This document shows, one piece after another, positions 35,876-44,387 of a DNA stretch of 64,000 nt (positions are counted from its first letter, which is position 1; every line of letters starts with the position of its first letter). The stretch covers positions 19,651-83,650 of the forward strand of contig JAQBXY010000014.1 in assembly GCA_027623325.1 (NCBI GenBank), written 5' to 3'. A program made the position numbers and the translations under genes. Below the pieces are notes generated by a model, which made no database searches, was not told where the DNA came from, and was given only the letters and a program-made list of their open reading frames with translations. This DNA comes from Gemmatimonadota bacterium (GTDB lineage: Bacteria > Gemmatimonadota > Gemmatimonadetes > Longimicrobiales > Gaopeijiaceae).

Positions 35876-37149
35876 TCGCTGCGCCGTCGCCCAGAGTAGT
35901 GGAGACTATCGAGACGATGGCCCGCGCCGCCCGGAGGGCGTCCCGCCAGATCGTTCGCTCCAGTGCCCAGCAAAGGCGAGCGGCCCTACAAGCGATGGCC
36001 GACGCGATCGACGAGCACGCGGCCGACATTCTCGTGGCCAATGCACTCGATCTTTCGGCGGCCGACGAGCACGGCGTCACGGGTGTCATGCGTAACCGCC
36101 TCGAGCTCGACCGCGCCGGCATCGAGAAGCTCGCCGCGGCCGTCCGCGAGATCGCGGACCAACCCGATCCTCTCGGGCGAATCGAGGATGAACACGTTCG
36201 GCCGAACGGTCTGAGGGTGGGTCGCATGCGCATTCCTCTCGGCGTGATCGCGATGATCTACGAGAGCAGGCCCAACGTGACATCGGATGCCGCGGCGCTG
36301 TGCGTGAAGGCGGGCAACGCGATCATCCTTCGTGGTGGCTCGGAAGCGATCCACTCCAATCGGGCGATCGCCGAAGCGCTCCGCGCAGGCCTGGAGACGA
36401 CGGCCCTGCCGGTGGATGCCGTCCAGCTCGTGTCCACCGCCGATCGCGCAGCGATCGATGTGTTGCTCGAGCAGGAAGATTCGATCGACCTCGTGATTCC
36501 GCGCGGAGGGGAAGGGCTTATCCGAGCCGTAACCGCCAAGAGTCGAATTCCGGTGCTGCAGCACTACAAGGGCGTTTGTCATGTTTTCGTAGACGAGACG
36601 GCTCTATTGGAGCGGGCGGTAGAGATCGTCCACAACGCCAAAGTTCACCGGCCCGGTGTGTGCAACGCGCTCGAGACCCTTCTGGTCCACGGCTCGGCGG
36701 CTCCACGGGTACTCCCCTCCATTGCGGCGCGTCTATCGGACGCCGGCGTCGAGCTCCGCGGGTGCCCCGAGACCGTGGCTCTGCTGCCCTCTCTTCCGGT
36801 CGCACCCGCCACGGAGGCCGACTGGCATGCCGAGTACCTCGATCTGATTCTGGCCATCCGGATCGTGCCGGACCTCGAGGCGGCCCTCGATCACATCGCG
36901 ACGTACGGCTCCTCCCACACCGAGGCGATCGTTACCGAGGATGCCGGGCAGGCTGAGGCCTTCGTGGCGGCGGTGCAGTCCTCGACCGTGCTCGTGAACG
37001 CGAGCACGCGCTTCGCCGACGGAGGAGAGTTGGGGCTTGGCGCTGAGATCGGCATCTCGACCTCGAAACTCCATGCCTTCGGGCCGATGGGAGCCAACGA
37101 ACTGACCACCCGGAAGTTCGTAGTATTCGGCGAGGGGCAGATTCGTTAG
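35872..37149 (+). CDS. proA: Gamma-glutamyl phosphate reductase
   Basis: A 425-residue NADPH-dependent enzyme of the aldehyde dehydrogenase fold, second in proline synthesis. Motifs include IPLGVIAMIYESRPNVTSDA, GNAIILRGGSEAIHSN, DLVIPRGGEGLIR and HRPGVCNALETLLVH with the catalytic Cys. The C-terminus GLGAEIGISTSKLHAFGPMG is diagnostic for ProA. It starts with GTG 35872 inside the end of proB. Confidence 0.96.
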   Translation: MIAAPSPRVVETIETMARAARRASRQIVRSSAQQRRAALQAMADAIDEHAADILVANALDLSAADEHGVTGVMRNRLELDRAGIEKLAAAVREIADQPDPLGRIEDEHVRPNGLRVGRMRIPLGVIAMIYESRPNVTSDAAALCVKAGNAIILRGGSEAIHSNRAIAEALRAGLETTALPVDAVQLVSTADRAAIDVLLEQEDSIDLVIPRGGEGLIRAVTAKSRIPVLQHYKGVCHVFVDETALLERAVEIVHNAKVHRPGVCNALETLLVHGSAAPRVLPSIAARLSDAGVELRGCPETVALLPSLPVAPATEADWHAEYLDLILAIRIVPDLEAALDHIATYGSSHTEAIVTEDAGQAEAFVAAVQSSTVLVNASTRFADGGELGLGAEIGISTSKLHAFGPMGANELTTRKFVVFGEGQIR

Positions 37150-37172
37150 GTCTGGGAGACCGCTGGGTCTTC

Positions 37173-38822
37173 CTATCCCAAGTCCCTGCCGGCGATCCCC
37201 GCGTACGCTACGCCCGTCAGCTCGGCGATGTCCTTCTTCCACGTGGTCAGATCGTCGACCTCGAAGTCCCCGAGCCTCCTGTGCCCACAGGCTCGTGCGA
37301 GGACCTTCATGAGCTCGACGGTGGCGTCGAGATAGGTCGTCAGGCGTTTGGCCGACTCCTCGACGATCAGCCGAGCGCGGAGGTCCTTCTTTTGCGTCGC
37401 GATGCCCACAGGGCAGTTGTTGGAGTGACACGCTCGCATGCCGAGGCAGCCGATCGCTTGAAGGGCGGAGTTGGAGATCGCGACGCCGTCGGCGCCTAAG
37501 GCGAGGGCTTTCACGAAGTCCGATTCGGTTCGTAACCCCCCGGTGATGATGAGCGTTACGTCCTGGGCACCCGCGCGGTCCAGGTGGCGCCGCGCTCTTG
37601 GTAGAGCGGCCAGAGTGGGTACCGAGATGTTCTTCTTGAAGATCTCGGGCGCCGCCCCCGTCCCGCCGCCTCGTCCATCCAAGATGATGTAATCGCACCC
37701 TACCTCGAGCGCGAAGTCGATGTCGGCTTCGATGTGTTGGGCCGAGAGCTTGAAGCCGACCGGGGCGCCGCCCGTCACCCCTCGGACCTCGTCCGCAACA
37801 GCTCTGAAATCGGCGGGTGATTTCAGGTCCGGGAAGGTGGCCGGACTGACGGCCGGTTGACCCGGTTCCAAGCCTCGTACCTCGGCGATCTTGCCGACGA
37901 CCTTCTCGCCCGGAAGGTGCCCTCCCGTTCCGGACTTGGCGCCCTGACCACCCTTGAAGTGAAAGGCCTGACACCGGGCGACCTTCTCGAGGCTCCACCC
38001 GAAACGTGCGGACGCGAGTTCATAGAAGTAGCGGCTGTTTTCCTGTTGTTCTTCCGGCAGCATACCGCCCTCACCCGAGCAGATCCCGGTTCCTGCGCGC
38101 TCGGCGCCTCTCGCGAGAGCGACCTTGGCCTCTTCGGACAGTGATCCGAAACTCATATCGCTGACGAAGAGCGGAATGGCGAGGCGCAGCGGTTTATCCG
38201 CCCGTGGCCCGATCACGAGCTCGCTCGAGACCGGCTCGGCGTCGAGGAGAGGTCGCGTCGCGAGCTGCGCCGTGAGGATCTGTAGATCGTCCCAGCGGGG
38301 CAGCTCGGTAAGGGCGACCCCCATCGCCGAGACGGGGCCGTGGTGCCCGACTTTTCGAAGCCCGTGGCGAGCCAAGGACTGGATATGGCCGTTGTAGGGC
38401 TCTTCGGGGGTGCCGTGAACGTCCTGATACGTGCCGAGGTACTCGTCGCGACGATAGGGCTGAGGGTGCGTCGTGGCGAAGGCCTGCACGTCCGCCTCAT
38501 CGACCCAGACGGTGTCCTCCTCCAGGTCGATGAGTGCGGCAAACCGGTGGAGGGCCTCACTGTTGTTGTACTCGCTCACCCCGGTGTCGTAACGGTAGTC
38601 CCAGCCGTGTACGCCGCAGATGAGGTTCGGGCCGTCGACGTAACCGTCCGCGAGGAGCGCACCCCGATGGTGACACCGGCCGTACAACACGGCCACCTGT
38701 TCGTCGAAGCGAATCACGACGAGGTCCACGCCCGCTACCAGAGCGTATGCCGGATCTCGATCGGCGAGGGCGCTCCACGAAGCGACCTTCGTACGGCGGG
38801 GACCAACGGCGGGCAACTGCAT
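37173..38822 (-). CDS. Rieske domain fused to a glutamate synthase-like FMN domain
   Basis: About 549 residues. Residues 30-105 form a Rieske 2Fe-2S domain with Cys50, His52, Cys69 and His72 (GRCHHRGALL…ICGVHGWDY). The rest is the FMN-binding domain of glutamate synthase: PLFVSDMSFGSLSEEAK, GGQGAKSGTGGHLPG, DYIILDGRGGGTGAAP, and the 3Fe-4S site GCLGMRACHSNNCPVGIATQ. The glutamine-amidotransferase domain is absent. ATG 38822 is chosen because AGGAG lies 7 bases upstream; a longer frame reaches 38903. Substrate unknown; a glutamate synthase-related oxidoreductase taking electrons through the Rieske centre is inferred. Confidence 0.88.
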   Translation of the reverse strand: MQLPAVGPRRTKVASWSALADRDPAYALVAGVDLVVIRFDEQVAVLYGRCHHRGALLADGYVDGPNLICGVHGWDYRYDTGVSEYNNSEALHRFAALIDLEEDTVWVDEADVQAFATTHPQPYRRDEYLGTYQDVHGTPEEPYNGHIQSLARHGLRKVGHHGPVSAMGVALTELPRWDDLQILTAQLATRPLLDAEPVSSELVIGPRADKPLRLAIPLFVSDMSFGSLSEEAKVALARGAERAGTGICSGEGGMLPEEQQENSRYFYELASARFGWSLEKVARCQAFHFKGGQGAKSGTGGHLPGEKVVGKIAEVRGLEPGQPAVSPATFPDLKSPADFRAVADEVRGVTGGAPVGFKLSAQHIEADIDFALEVGCDYIILDGRGGGTGAAPEIFKKNISVPTLAALPRARRHLDRAGAQDVTLIITGGLRTESDFVKALALGADGVAISNSALQAIGCLGMRACHSNNCPVGIATQKKDLRARLIVEESAKRLTTYLDATVELMKVLARACGHRRLGDFEVDDLTTWKKDIAELTGVAYAGIAGRDLG

Positions 38823-39043
38823 CGGAGACTCCTGCGGGGGACACACGGGACGGGACCGGCGCCCGTCGCAGCGACAATACGCCATGGTCGGTCCGATGCC
38901 CACCTGTCGCGTCCCGCGCCTCCTATCCCCGCTCTGTTACAAAGCGAGTACGCACGTCTCCCTAGAGATGGCACGCATGCCGGCGGGCATCTTCATTTCG
39001 AGCGTGGCAATGGCCACCGCGAACCCGTTGAGAGGAGGGCTCG

Positions 39044-39538
39044 ATGTGGGAGATCCTGGGAGGACTGCTGGTGGGAAGCGCGATCAGCGGGGTCCTGCCG
39101 TTGGTCAACGCAGAGGTGCTGGTCCTAGTGGCCGCGGCAGCCGTCCCGGCCGTGGGGGTCCCCCTTGTCGCGATCGTGGGTACCGTGGGCCAGATGAGCG
39201 CCAAGACGTCGCTGTTCGCCTTGGCACGGTGGGCGCCGCACCGCCTGCCCCAGAGGGCGCGGGGGTCTCTGAACAGGACGTCGGAAGCCTTGAAGTCACG
39301 GGGCGGAGCGATCAGCTCGCTGGTCTTCACTAGCGCGGTTACCGGCTTGCCCCCCTTTTACGGTGTCAGCCTGGCGACGGGGGCTTTGGGCATGCGTCTG
39401 TCCAGCTTCGTAGCCAGCGGAGGTAGCGGGCGGCTGATCCGATTCGGAGTCTTGGCCTGTGCGGGGCGCCGATTCGGAGAGGATGCGTTGTCCTTCCTGG
39501 GTGACACGTTCAATACGATCCCCGGATTGGGAGGATGA
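39044..39538 (+). CDS. VTT/DedA-like membrane protein
   Basis: A 164-residue integral membrane protein, start ATG 39044 with AGGAGG 6 bases upstream. Features are VLPLVNAEVLVLVAAAAVP, a long second helix (VPLVAIVGTVGQMSAKTSLF), and FTSAVTGLPPFYGVSLATGALGM followed by GRLIRFG near the end. This resembles the VTT domain of DedA/YqaA-type proteins, some of which transport lipids. The following gene begins 4 bp after the stop. Confidence 0.65.
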   Translation: MWEILGGLLVGSAISGVLPLVNAEVLVLVAAAAVPAVGVPLVAIVGTVGQMSAKTSLFALARWAPHRLPQRARGSLNRTSEALKSRGGAISSLVFTSAVTGLPPFYGVSLATGALGMRLSSFVASGGSGRLIRFGVLACAGRRFGEDALSFLGDTFNTIPGLGG

Positions 39539-39542
39539 TGTC

Positions 39543-40334
39543 GTGCCCACACCAGCGAGTGTCGCCCTGTCGAGGTTGAGGGCGCGGGTCAGGGTAGCGC
39601 TGGGAGTCGCTACGCTTGGCCTCGTCGCCGGGTCAGTGTCGCCGGACCTGACAGCGCAGAGCGACTACGAGGGCGCACGGCTCGTGCGCCCCGCCTGGGT
39701 CGTCGGCAATGTTCCCGACACCGTCTGGGTCCTCATGGAAGCCGCGGTCGCCGCCGGCCATGACGACACTATGAAGTCCATGCTGAAAGAGGCGGAGGTG
39801 CACGCCAGGGCGGCGACGGTCGGTTATGAGACGGACATCGGCCGGAGGTTTGCGCTGGCGGCTGTCCTCGGTATGCGAGCCGATCGTGAGGGAGGGCGAA
39901 CGAAGGTGGGAGCGGCTTCCGCGCTATACGAAGAGCTCGATGTCGTGCTCGCCCTCGACCCCGATCATGCCCAGGCGCGCTACATGATGGGGCGCCTCCA
40001 CGCGGGCGTGCGACGGATGAACAGAGTTACGCGGTGGCTCGCCACGAACATTCTGGGCGGAGGAACGTTGAAGAAGGCCTCTTGGGAAGAGGCGGAACAA
40101 CACCTCGTCTTCGCCGAGACGCGCGCCGGCGATGTGCCGGACCATCATCTCCAGCTGGCCCGCCTGTATCTCGACACGGACCGGATGGCGTTGGCGGAGG
40201 TCGAGGTCCATCACGTCCTCGCGCTGGTGGCGGTGTCGCCGATGGAACAGGAGGCCCGGGCAGAGGCTCTCGACCTGCAGGCAGAATTCTTCGGGGACTC
40301 GGACGACAGGATGCAACGAAAGGAAGGCGGGTGA
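39543..40334 (+). CDS. Secreted TPR-like protein
   Basis: A 263-residue protein starting at GTG 39543 behind GGGAGG. A signal sequence (VRVALGVATLGLVAGSVS, cleaved near LTAQS) is followed by helical repeats with spacing like tetratricopeptide repeats: ALYEELDVVLALDPDHAQARYMMGRLH and HHLQLARLYLDTDRMALAEVEV. The layout resembles periplasmic TPR proteins related to eukaryotic RMD1. It probably mediates protein contacts in the envelope. The preceding VTT gene is almost contiguous, so they form an operon. Confidence 0.65.
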   Translation: MPTPASVALSRLRARVRVALGVATLGLVAGSVSPDLTAQSDYEGARLVRPAWVVGNVPDTVWVLMEAAVAAGHDDTMKSMLKEAEVHARAATVGYETDIGRRFALAAVLGMRADREGGRTKVGAASALYEELDVVLALDPDHAQARYMMGRLHAGVRRMNRVTRWLATNILGGGTLKKASWEEAEQHLVFAETRAGDVPDHHLQLARLYLDTDRMALAEVEVHHVLALVAVSPMEQEARAEALDLQAEFFGDSDDRMQRKEGG

Positions 40335-40450
40335 CGTCTACACAAGTACGGTAGGGAACCCGAAACATTTTCGGAGACTTCTACGAAGTATGATACGAGG
40401 GCACGCGACAGGGTCGTGGCCCGGAACGTGATCGTGAGGGGGAAAACACC

Positions 40451-40684
40451 ATGATTCAAGCACACATCGACAACAAGAAATCGGTTCCGCTCTGGGCCAT
40501 CGTGGGGGCGCCGTTGATCGGGGTTCCGCTGATGGTCGCTCTTCTGGCTCTTACCACGCCGGCCGGAGTTCCAGAGGCGACGGACATCGAGGCAGGAATA
40601 GAGATCGAACAGGTCGACGTGCAGTCGGTCGAGCAGACCATCGACGTCGACATCGAGGAAGCGGCGGTGCTCCGTCGTAGTTGA
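40451..40684 (+). CDS. 77-residue single-helix membrane protein
   Basis: A short N-terminal polar region (MIQAHIDNKKSVP) precedes one membrane helix (LWAIVGAPLIGVPLMVALLAL). A strongly acidic tail rich in Asp, Glu, Ile and Val follows (TDIEAGIEIEQVDVQSVEQT) and ends in RRS. A GAGGGGG lies about 8 bases before the ATG. Two strong hairpins follow at once, so it has its own transcript end and may be well expressed. No family is recognised. Confidence 0.6.
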   Translation: MIQAHIDNKKSVPLWAIVGAPLIGVPLMVALLALTTPAGVPEATDIEAGIEIEQVDVQSVEQTIDVDIEEAAVLRRS

Positions 40685-40728
40685 ACGCTCCGGCCGTGCG
40701 CCGAGCGCACGGCCGGAGCGTTCTTTTC
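40684..40728 (+). terminator. Strong intrinsic terminator
   Basis: A perfect 17-bp stem (AACGCTCCGGCCGTGCG paired with its complement at 40706-40722) closes a CCGAG loop and is followed by CTTTTC. The left arm starts in the stop codon of the 77-residue protein gene. It should end that transcript. Confidence 0.92.
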
Positions 40729-40742
40729 GGATGAATCGACCG

Positions 40743-40764
40743 CGCCGCCCCCGGGCGGCGTTTT
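40743..40764 (+). terminator. Second intrinsic terminator hairpin
   Basis: An 8-bp stem, CGCCGCCC with GGGCGGCG around CC, is followed by TTTT (40761-40764). It lies 15 bp after the first hairpin, giving a tandem terminator before the metalloprotease-like gene at 40809. Confidence 0.7.
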
Positions 40765-40808
40765 CGTATTATGGAACTTCCCCGTACCCCAGACCCGTAT
40801 AGCCTCAC

Positions 40809-41747
40809 ATGGATGAGATACGGATTCCGAACGACGCGACCTACGCACCCTTCTCGCTCACGGACATAATCGCGACGGCGCCACTCGCGTCGCGGCTCCT
40901 CCTAGGGGCCACCTTGCCCGGTCGAGTTCTAAGTGCGGCGGCTCTGGGAGTGTATGCGGGCAGCGCGGTCCAAGACTGGATCGTTCGGCGGGACATGCGT
41001 TGGATCGACTTCTCCAAGGAGTTCGGCTGCGACATCAAGACGCTGGACGAGATGCCCGAGTCGGCGCGAAGAGACGAGGTCGAGCGCCTCGCGGCGCGCC
41101 TGGACGATGGCTTCACGGCCGAGCGGATTCCGCGTGCGGAACTGGCCGTCTCGGTGAACGAGCACCTGACCGAATACATGGCGGGAATCACAGGACAGCG
41201 CGTCTACACGAGTTCCGAGGTGCGAGACTTCACGCTGGCCAAGCTGATCTTCCCGTTCGCGATGGGGGTCTGCGACGTGGTTTCCGGGGACGTCGCGCTC
41301 TTTCGAGACACCGGCATTTTCGAACCGCATGTCATCTGCCATGAGTTCGTGCACCGGAAGGGATACTGGAAAGAGCTGCACGCCCAGGCCCTCTCCTACA
41401 TGGCACTCATGTCGTCCGGGGACCCGGTCCTCATTCAGTCCGCTCTCGCAGAGCGACTCCACCGCCAACTGAAGGTCATCGCCGGCGAGGATCACCAGGC
41501 CTACCACGACCTGGTCGACAGCCTCTCCATGAGGAGCGAGCTGAAGGACGAAATGCACTCGCTGCGACCCGATGCCGGCGTGTATGAAAGTTCGGTGTCG
41601 GTCGTCATGAAGAGGCTCTACGACGAGCGCCTCAAGCTCACGGGCCAGAACGGATTGTCGGACTACGACCTCGGATTCACGAATTTCCTCTGGACGTTCT
41701 CCAAGAGTCCTCGCGCACGACAGGAGGCGCGACACGCGGCGTTCTGA
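40809..41747 (+). CDS. Membrane-anchored HExxH zinc peptidase-like protein (DUF3810-like)
   Basis: A 312-residue protein. The region near residues 27-60 is hydrophobic (ASRLLLGATLPGRVLSAAALG). A zinc-site motif CHEFVHRKGY has His178, Glu179 and His182; GYWKELHAQALSYMAL just after may give the third ligand. The order of HExxH then Glu in a downstream helix resembles DUF3810 and related membrane metallopeptidases. Activity and substrate are unknown. ATG 40809 follows a tandem terminator, so the gene has its own promoter. Confidence 0.6.
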   Translation: MDEIRIPNDATYAPFSLTDIIATAPLASRLLLGATLPGRVLSAAALGVYAGSAVQDWIVRRDMRWIDFSKEFGCDIKTLDEMPESARRDEVERLAARLDDGFTAERIPRAELAVSVNEHLTEYMAGITGQRVYTSSEVRDFTLAKLIFPFAMGVCDVVSGDVALFRDTGIFEPHVICHEFVHRKGYWKELHAQALSYMALMSSGDPVLIQSALAERLHRQLKVIAGEDHQAYHDLVDSLSMRSELKDEMHSLRPDAGVYESSVSVVMKRLYDERLKLTGQNGLSDYDLGFTNFLWTFSKSPRARQEARHAAF

Positions 41748-41768
41748 TTCGTCGAGCTGCTCCCCGCC

Positions 41769-42836
41769 TCAGGAAAAGAGATCGATCTGGGGCCCGCTGT
41801 GAGGGATGGGCGCTCGGAACGCGTCGGCGGAGAGCGCAGGCGGATGCTCGAGCCCCAGGCGATGGCAGGTGACGCGGAAGAGCGATTGGAGCTGGTCCGC
41901 CCACGGGCCCTCGCCTCTCCCGCGTACCGCGAAACGCCCGTCGTAGAGGTCTCCACCGCGCAAGGCTCGGACCCGGTTGAGGACCTTCTCCCGACGATCG
42001 GGGAAGTGCTGACCGAGCCACTCCTGAAAGAGGTCCTTCACGCCGTGAGGTAGCCGTAGGACGATGTATCCGGCGAAGGTTGCACCTGCTTCGGCCGCGG
42101 CCTCCAGGATCGCGGGCATCTCATGGTCGGTCAGACCAGGTATGACGGGAGCGACGTTCACCCCCACGGGGATTCCCGCGTCCGCGAGGACGCGAATGGC
42201 CCCCAGACGTCTCCCCGGGGTGGAGGCTCGAGGCTCCATGACCCGTTGGACATCGTTTCTGAGTGTGGTCACGGAGAGTACTACGGACACGGCTCTGAAC
42301 CGGGCGAGTTCGGCGAGAAGATCGATGTCGCGCGTTACGAGGTAGCTCTTCGTGATGATGGTGACTGGGTTCCTGAACTCCGCCAACACCTCCAGGCACC
42401 GTCTCGTGATCCGGAGTCGCCGTTCGGCAGGCTGGTACGCGTCCGTATTCCCGCTCAAGCCGATCGGGCGCGGGTTCCACCGCTTCGCCGAGAGAGCCTC
42501 ACGTAGAAGCTCTGGGGCTCGCTTCTTCACCACGATCCTGGTTTCGAAGTCGAGCCCCGCAGAGTACCCAAGATATTCGTGGGTGGGGCGAGCATAACAA
42601 TACGAACACCCGTGGCTGCATCCCCGGTACGGGTTGATCCCTACGTCGAACCCGACATCGGGTGAGTCGTTGTGCGCGAGGATCGAGCGTGTGGCGTCCT
42701 CGAGAAAGATGGTCCCGGGTGCCGGGTCGTCGGGATCTGACCAGCCGTCCATGTCAACGTGGAGCCGCTCGAACCGATTCGGCGGATTCCAACTGGTGCC
42801 CCGTCCATGGAGGACGGGCAGCGACTGTGGATGCAT
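41769..42836 (-). CDS. PA0069-family radical SAM protein
   Basis: A 355-residue protein. The radical SAM 4Fe-4S site is GCSHGCSYCYARPTHEY (Cys-x3-Cys-x2-Cys). NPYRGC before it, the GLSGNTDAYQPAERRLRITR region and TKSYLVTRDIDLL are typical of the PA0069 / Rv2578c group, related to spore photoproduct lyase-like proteins. The function of this group is unsettled. It ends 22 bp from the convergent peptidase gene. Confidence 0.92.
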   Translation of the reverse strand: MHPQSLPVLHGRGTSWNPPNRFERLHVDMDGWSDPDDPAPGTIFLEDATRSILAHNDSPDVGFDVGINPYRGCSHGCSYCYARPTHEYLGYSAGLDFETRIVVKKRAPELLREALSAKRWNPRPIGLSGNTDAYQPAERRLRITRRCLEVLAEFRNPVTIITKSYLVTRDIDLLAELARFRAVSVVLSVTTLRNDVQRVMEPRASTPGRRLGAIRVLADAGIPVGVNVAPVIPGLTDHEMPAILEAAAEAGATFAGYIVLRLPHGVKDLFQEWLGQHFPDRREKVLNRVRALRGGDLYDGRFAVRGRGEGPWADQLQSLFRVTCHRLGLEHPPALSADAFRAPIPHSGPQIDLFS

Positions 42837-42911
42837 AATTCGTAACCCGAAGAAAGACCGAACAAAAGGTATCGATCGGTCGTTCCTCGGGGAAGGGGGG
42901 CCGCACGAGAA

Positions 42912-42944
42912 AGGCCCCGCCCGGACGTGGTCCGGACGGGGCCT
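42912..42944 (-). terminator. Intrinsic terminator for the 42972-43403 gene
   Basis: Two 15-base arms (42912-42926 and 42930-42944) with one mismatch close a three-base loop. Read on the minus strand the hairpin is followed by TTTCTC. It lies 28 bp after the stop of the minus-strand gene. Confidence 0.75.
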
Positions 42945-42971
42945 CGGTCGAGCCGGCTTACGTGCCTGGCC

Positions 42972-43403
42972 TCAAGCGGTCTCGATGTCGTAGCAGACTC
43001 GCCAGTCGATCATGTTCTCAGGATCGTCCGAGCCCTCGTCGGTCGGCTGGTGCCGTCCGAGCCACGTCGACGAATCACCCGTGTACTCACGACAGTAATC
43101 CGCGAGCGTGTCGTTGGCCGTAAAGTCATCCAGTTCGACACCGAATAACTCTACGAGCAGCGTTTCGCCCACCGCACCCTCGAACAGAACCTTGTCGATC
43201 TTGTCGACCTTGTTCCTGCGCGGGTGGTCGGAGATGGACCAGTAGCCCTGCTCCGGGAACTCGAGCTCGTGGGATTGGCCGGACGTGGTGACCTTCGAGC
43301 GGAAGCGGAATTCGCCCCCATCGTCCCACATCGCTTCTTTGTTGTCCTTGATCTGGATCCAACGAAGCGTGACCCGGATCTGGCCGCCACCATTATCGGA
43401 CAT
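42972..43403 (-). CDS. Small acidic protein of unknown function
   Basis: A 143-residue protein. ATG 43403 is preferred over ATG 43421 because AGGAG lies 6 bases upstream. The first half is rich in beta strands and resembles a compact sandwich (IRVTLRWIQIKDNKEA, FRFRSKVTTSG, DKVLFEGAVGETLLVELFGVE). The second half is acidic, including DDFTANDTLADYCREYTG, with two Cys. No signal peptide. I recognise no family. It has its own terminator. Confidence 0.6.
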   Translation of the reverse strand: MSDNGGGQIRVTLRWIQIKDNKEAMWDDGGEFRFRSKVTTSGQSHELEFPEQGYWSISDHPRRNKVDKIDKVLFEGAVGETLLVELFGVELDDFTANDTLADYCREYTGDSSTWLGRHQPTDEGSDDPENMIDWRVCYDIETA

Positions 43404-43491
43404 TCTGGCTCCTGGTTTCATTCAGAAAATCGTGACGCGGAGTAATAGACCGCGCCCTACCCCGAGGTCAAGGGCTTCGACCGCTTCGAAT

Positions 43492-43884
43492 CTACGTGGT
43501 TTGGGCCTTCGGGATTTCGGACATGAGCGCCAGTTGGTTTCCTTCACTGTCGATAAAGAACGCCATCCACAGTTCGTGGTCTTCCATGTCGGCGATGAGT
43601 GTCGGGTCGAGCTCGAACGTCACACCTCGTGCGCCGAGCACCCGGTGAGCCTCGACGATATCCGGGACCTTGTAGTACAAGATCGAGCCGGGATGTTCAC
43701 TTCCGTCTTCCCGCTCCCCGAGCATCAGCCGAACTCCGTCCAGCGCGAAGAACGCCATACGAGGTACCTCGAAGAGGAACTCCATCCCCAACGTCTCTCG
43801 GTAGAATCGTACGGCCCGGGCCAACTCCGTCGCCGGCATGAAGATCTGACCGACCTTGTGCAGTCCGAATCCGCTGTCGTCCAT
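43492..43884 (-). CDS. VOC (glyoxalase/bleomycin resistance) family protein
   Basis: A 130-residue protein of the vicinal oxygen chelate fold: VGQIFMPATELARAVRFYRETLG, FEVPRMAFFALDGVRLMLG, then ILYYKVPDIVEAHRVLGARG and FFIDSEGNQLALMSE. GGGAGG lies 6 bases before ATG 43884, which decides this start over 43890 and 43941. Members include metal-dependent isomerases and dioxygenases; the specific reaction cannot be read. Confidence 0.85.
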   Translation of the reverse strand: MDDSGFGLHKVGQIFMPATELARAVRFYRETLGMEFLFEVPRMAFFALDGVRLMLGEREDGSEHPGSILYYKVPDIVEAHRVLGARGVTFELDPTLIADMEDHELWMAFFIDSEGNQLALMSEIPKAQTT

Positions 43885-43946
43885 GAGCATCCTCCCCTCA
43901 AGTTGGAGAGGAATCTCGGACCCATGGCCTGCGACCGCCACCTCTG

Positions 43947-44290
43947 CTACCGGATGGGGATCGTTACGGAAATCTGATGTGTGAAGACTTGGGCCTCCTG
44001 GAGCGTCAGCGCGGCCCCTGGCGCGAGAATGAAATCGGCGTCACTCGCCGAAAGCGTCTCGAGTCCCGGCCCGAAGCCGCTGCCGATCCCCGGGCGGCCC
44101 GTGCCCGTTGTGATCCGGCCCGAATAGCGAAGGTCGAGCGAGGGGAAGGCGACAACAGCGCCAAACGTAGGCGACCACTCCACCCAGGATTCGTCCTGGT
44201 CGCGGAAGCTGTTTTCGACGCGATTCACCTGATCCAACCGGTGGGGGACGGGTAGCCAGAAAGTGTCTTCCCGGTTGGGGGTGCCACAAG
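43947..44290 (-). pseudogene. Remnant of an outer-membrane beta-barrel protein, C-terminal part
   Basis: The minus strand encodes about 110 plausible residues ending in VFTHQISVTIPIR, a typical terminal strand of an outer-membrane barrel. Preceding strands include WVEWSPTFGAVVAFPSLDLRYSGRI. Upstream of about 44290 the frame turns into unlikely sequence with many Arg and Pro, and the divergent peptidase gene begins. No signal peptide is found. I read it as a 5'-deleted gene, though the left limit is approximate. Confidence 0.45.
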
Positions 44291-44387
44291 GTCGGGGAGG
44301 CAGATCGGTTTCCTTGTGTCGTCCGGAGCATAAGATTCGGGGGCTCCTCATGCCGTGCTCAAACTATTTCAACCGGATTCAACGCTC

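Noticed and set aside
38823..38903. N-terminal extension with YCRCDGRRSRPVC, resembling a CDGSH iron-sulfur site
   Set aside because: A strong ribosome-binding site precedes ATG 38822, and the extension lacks the full CDGSH pattern.
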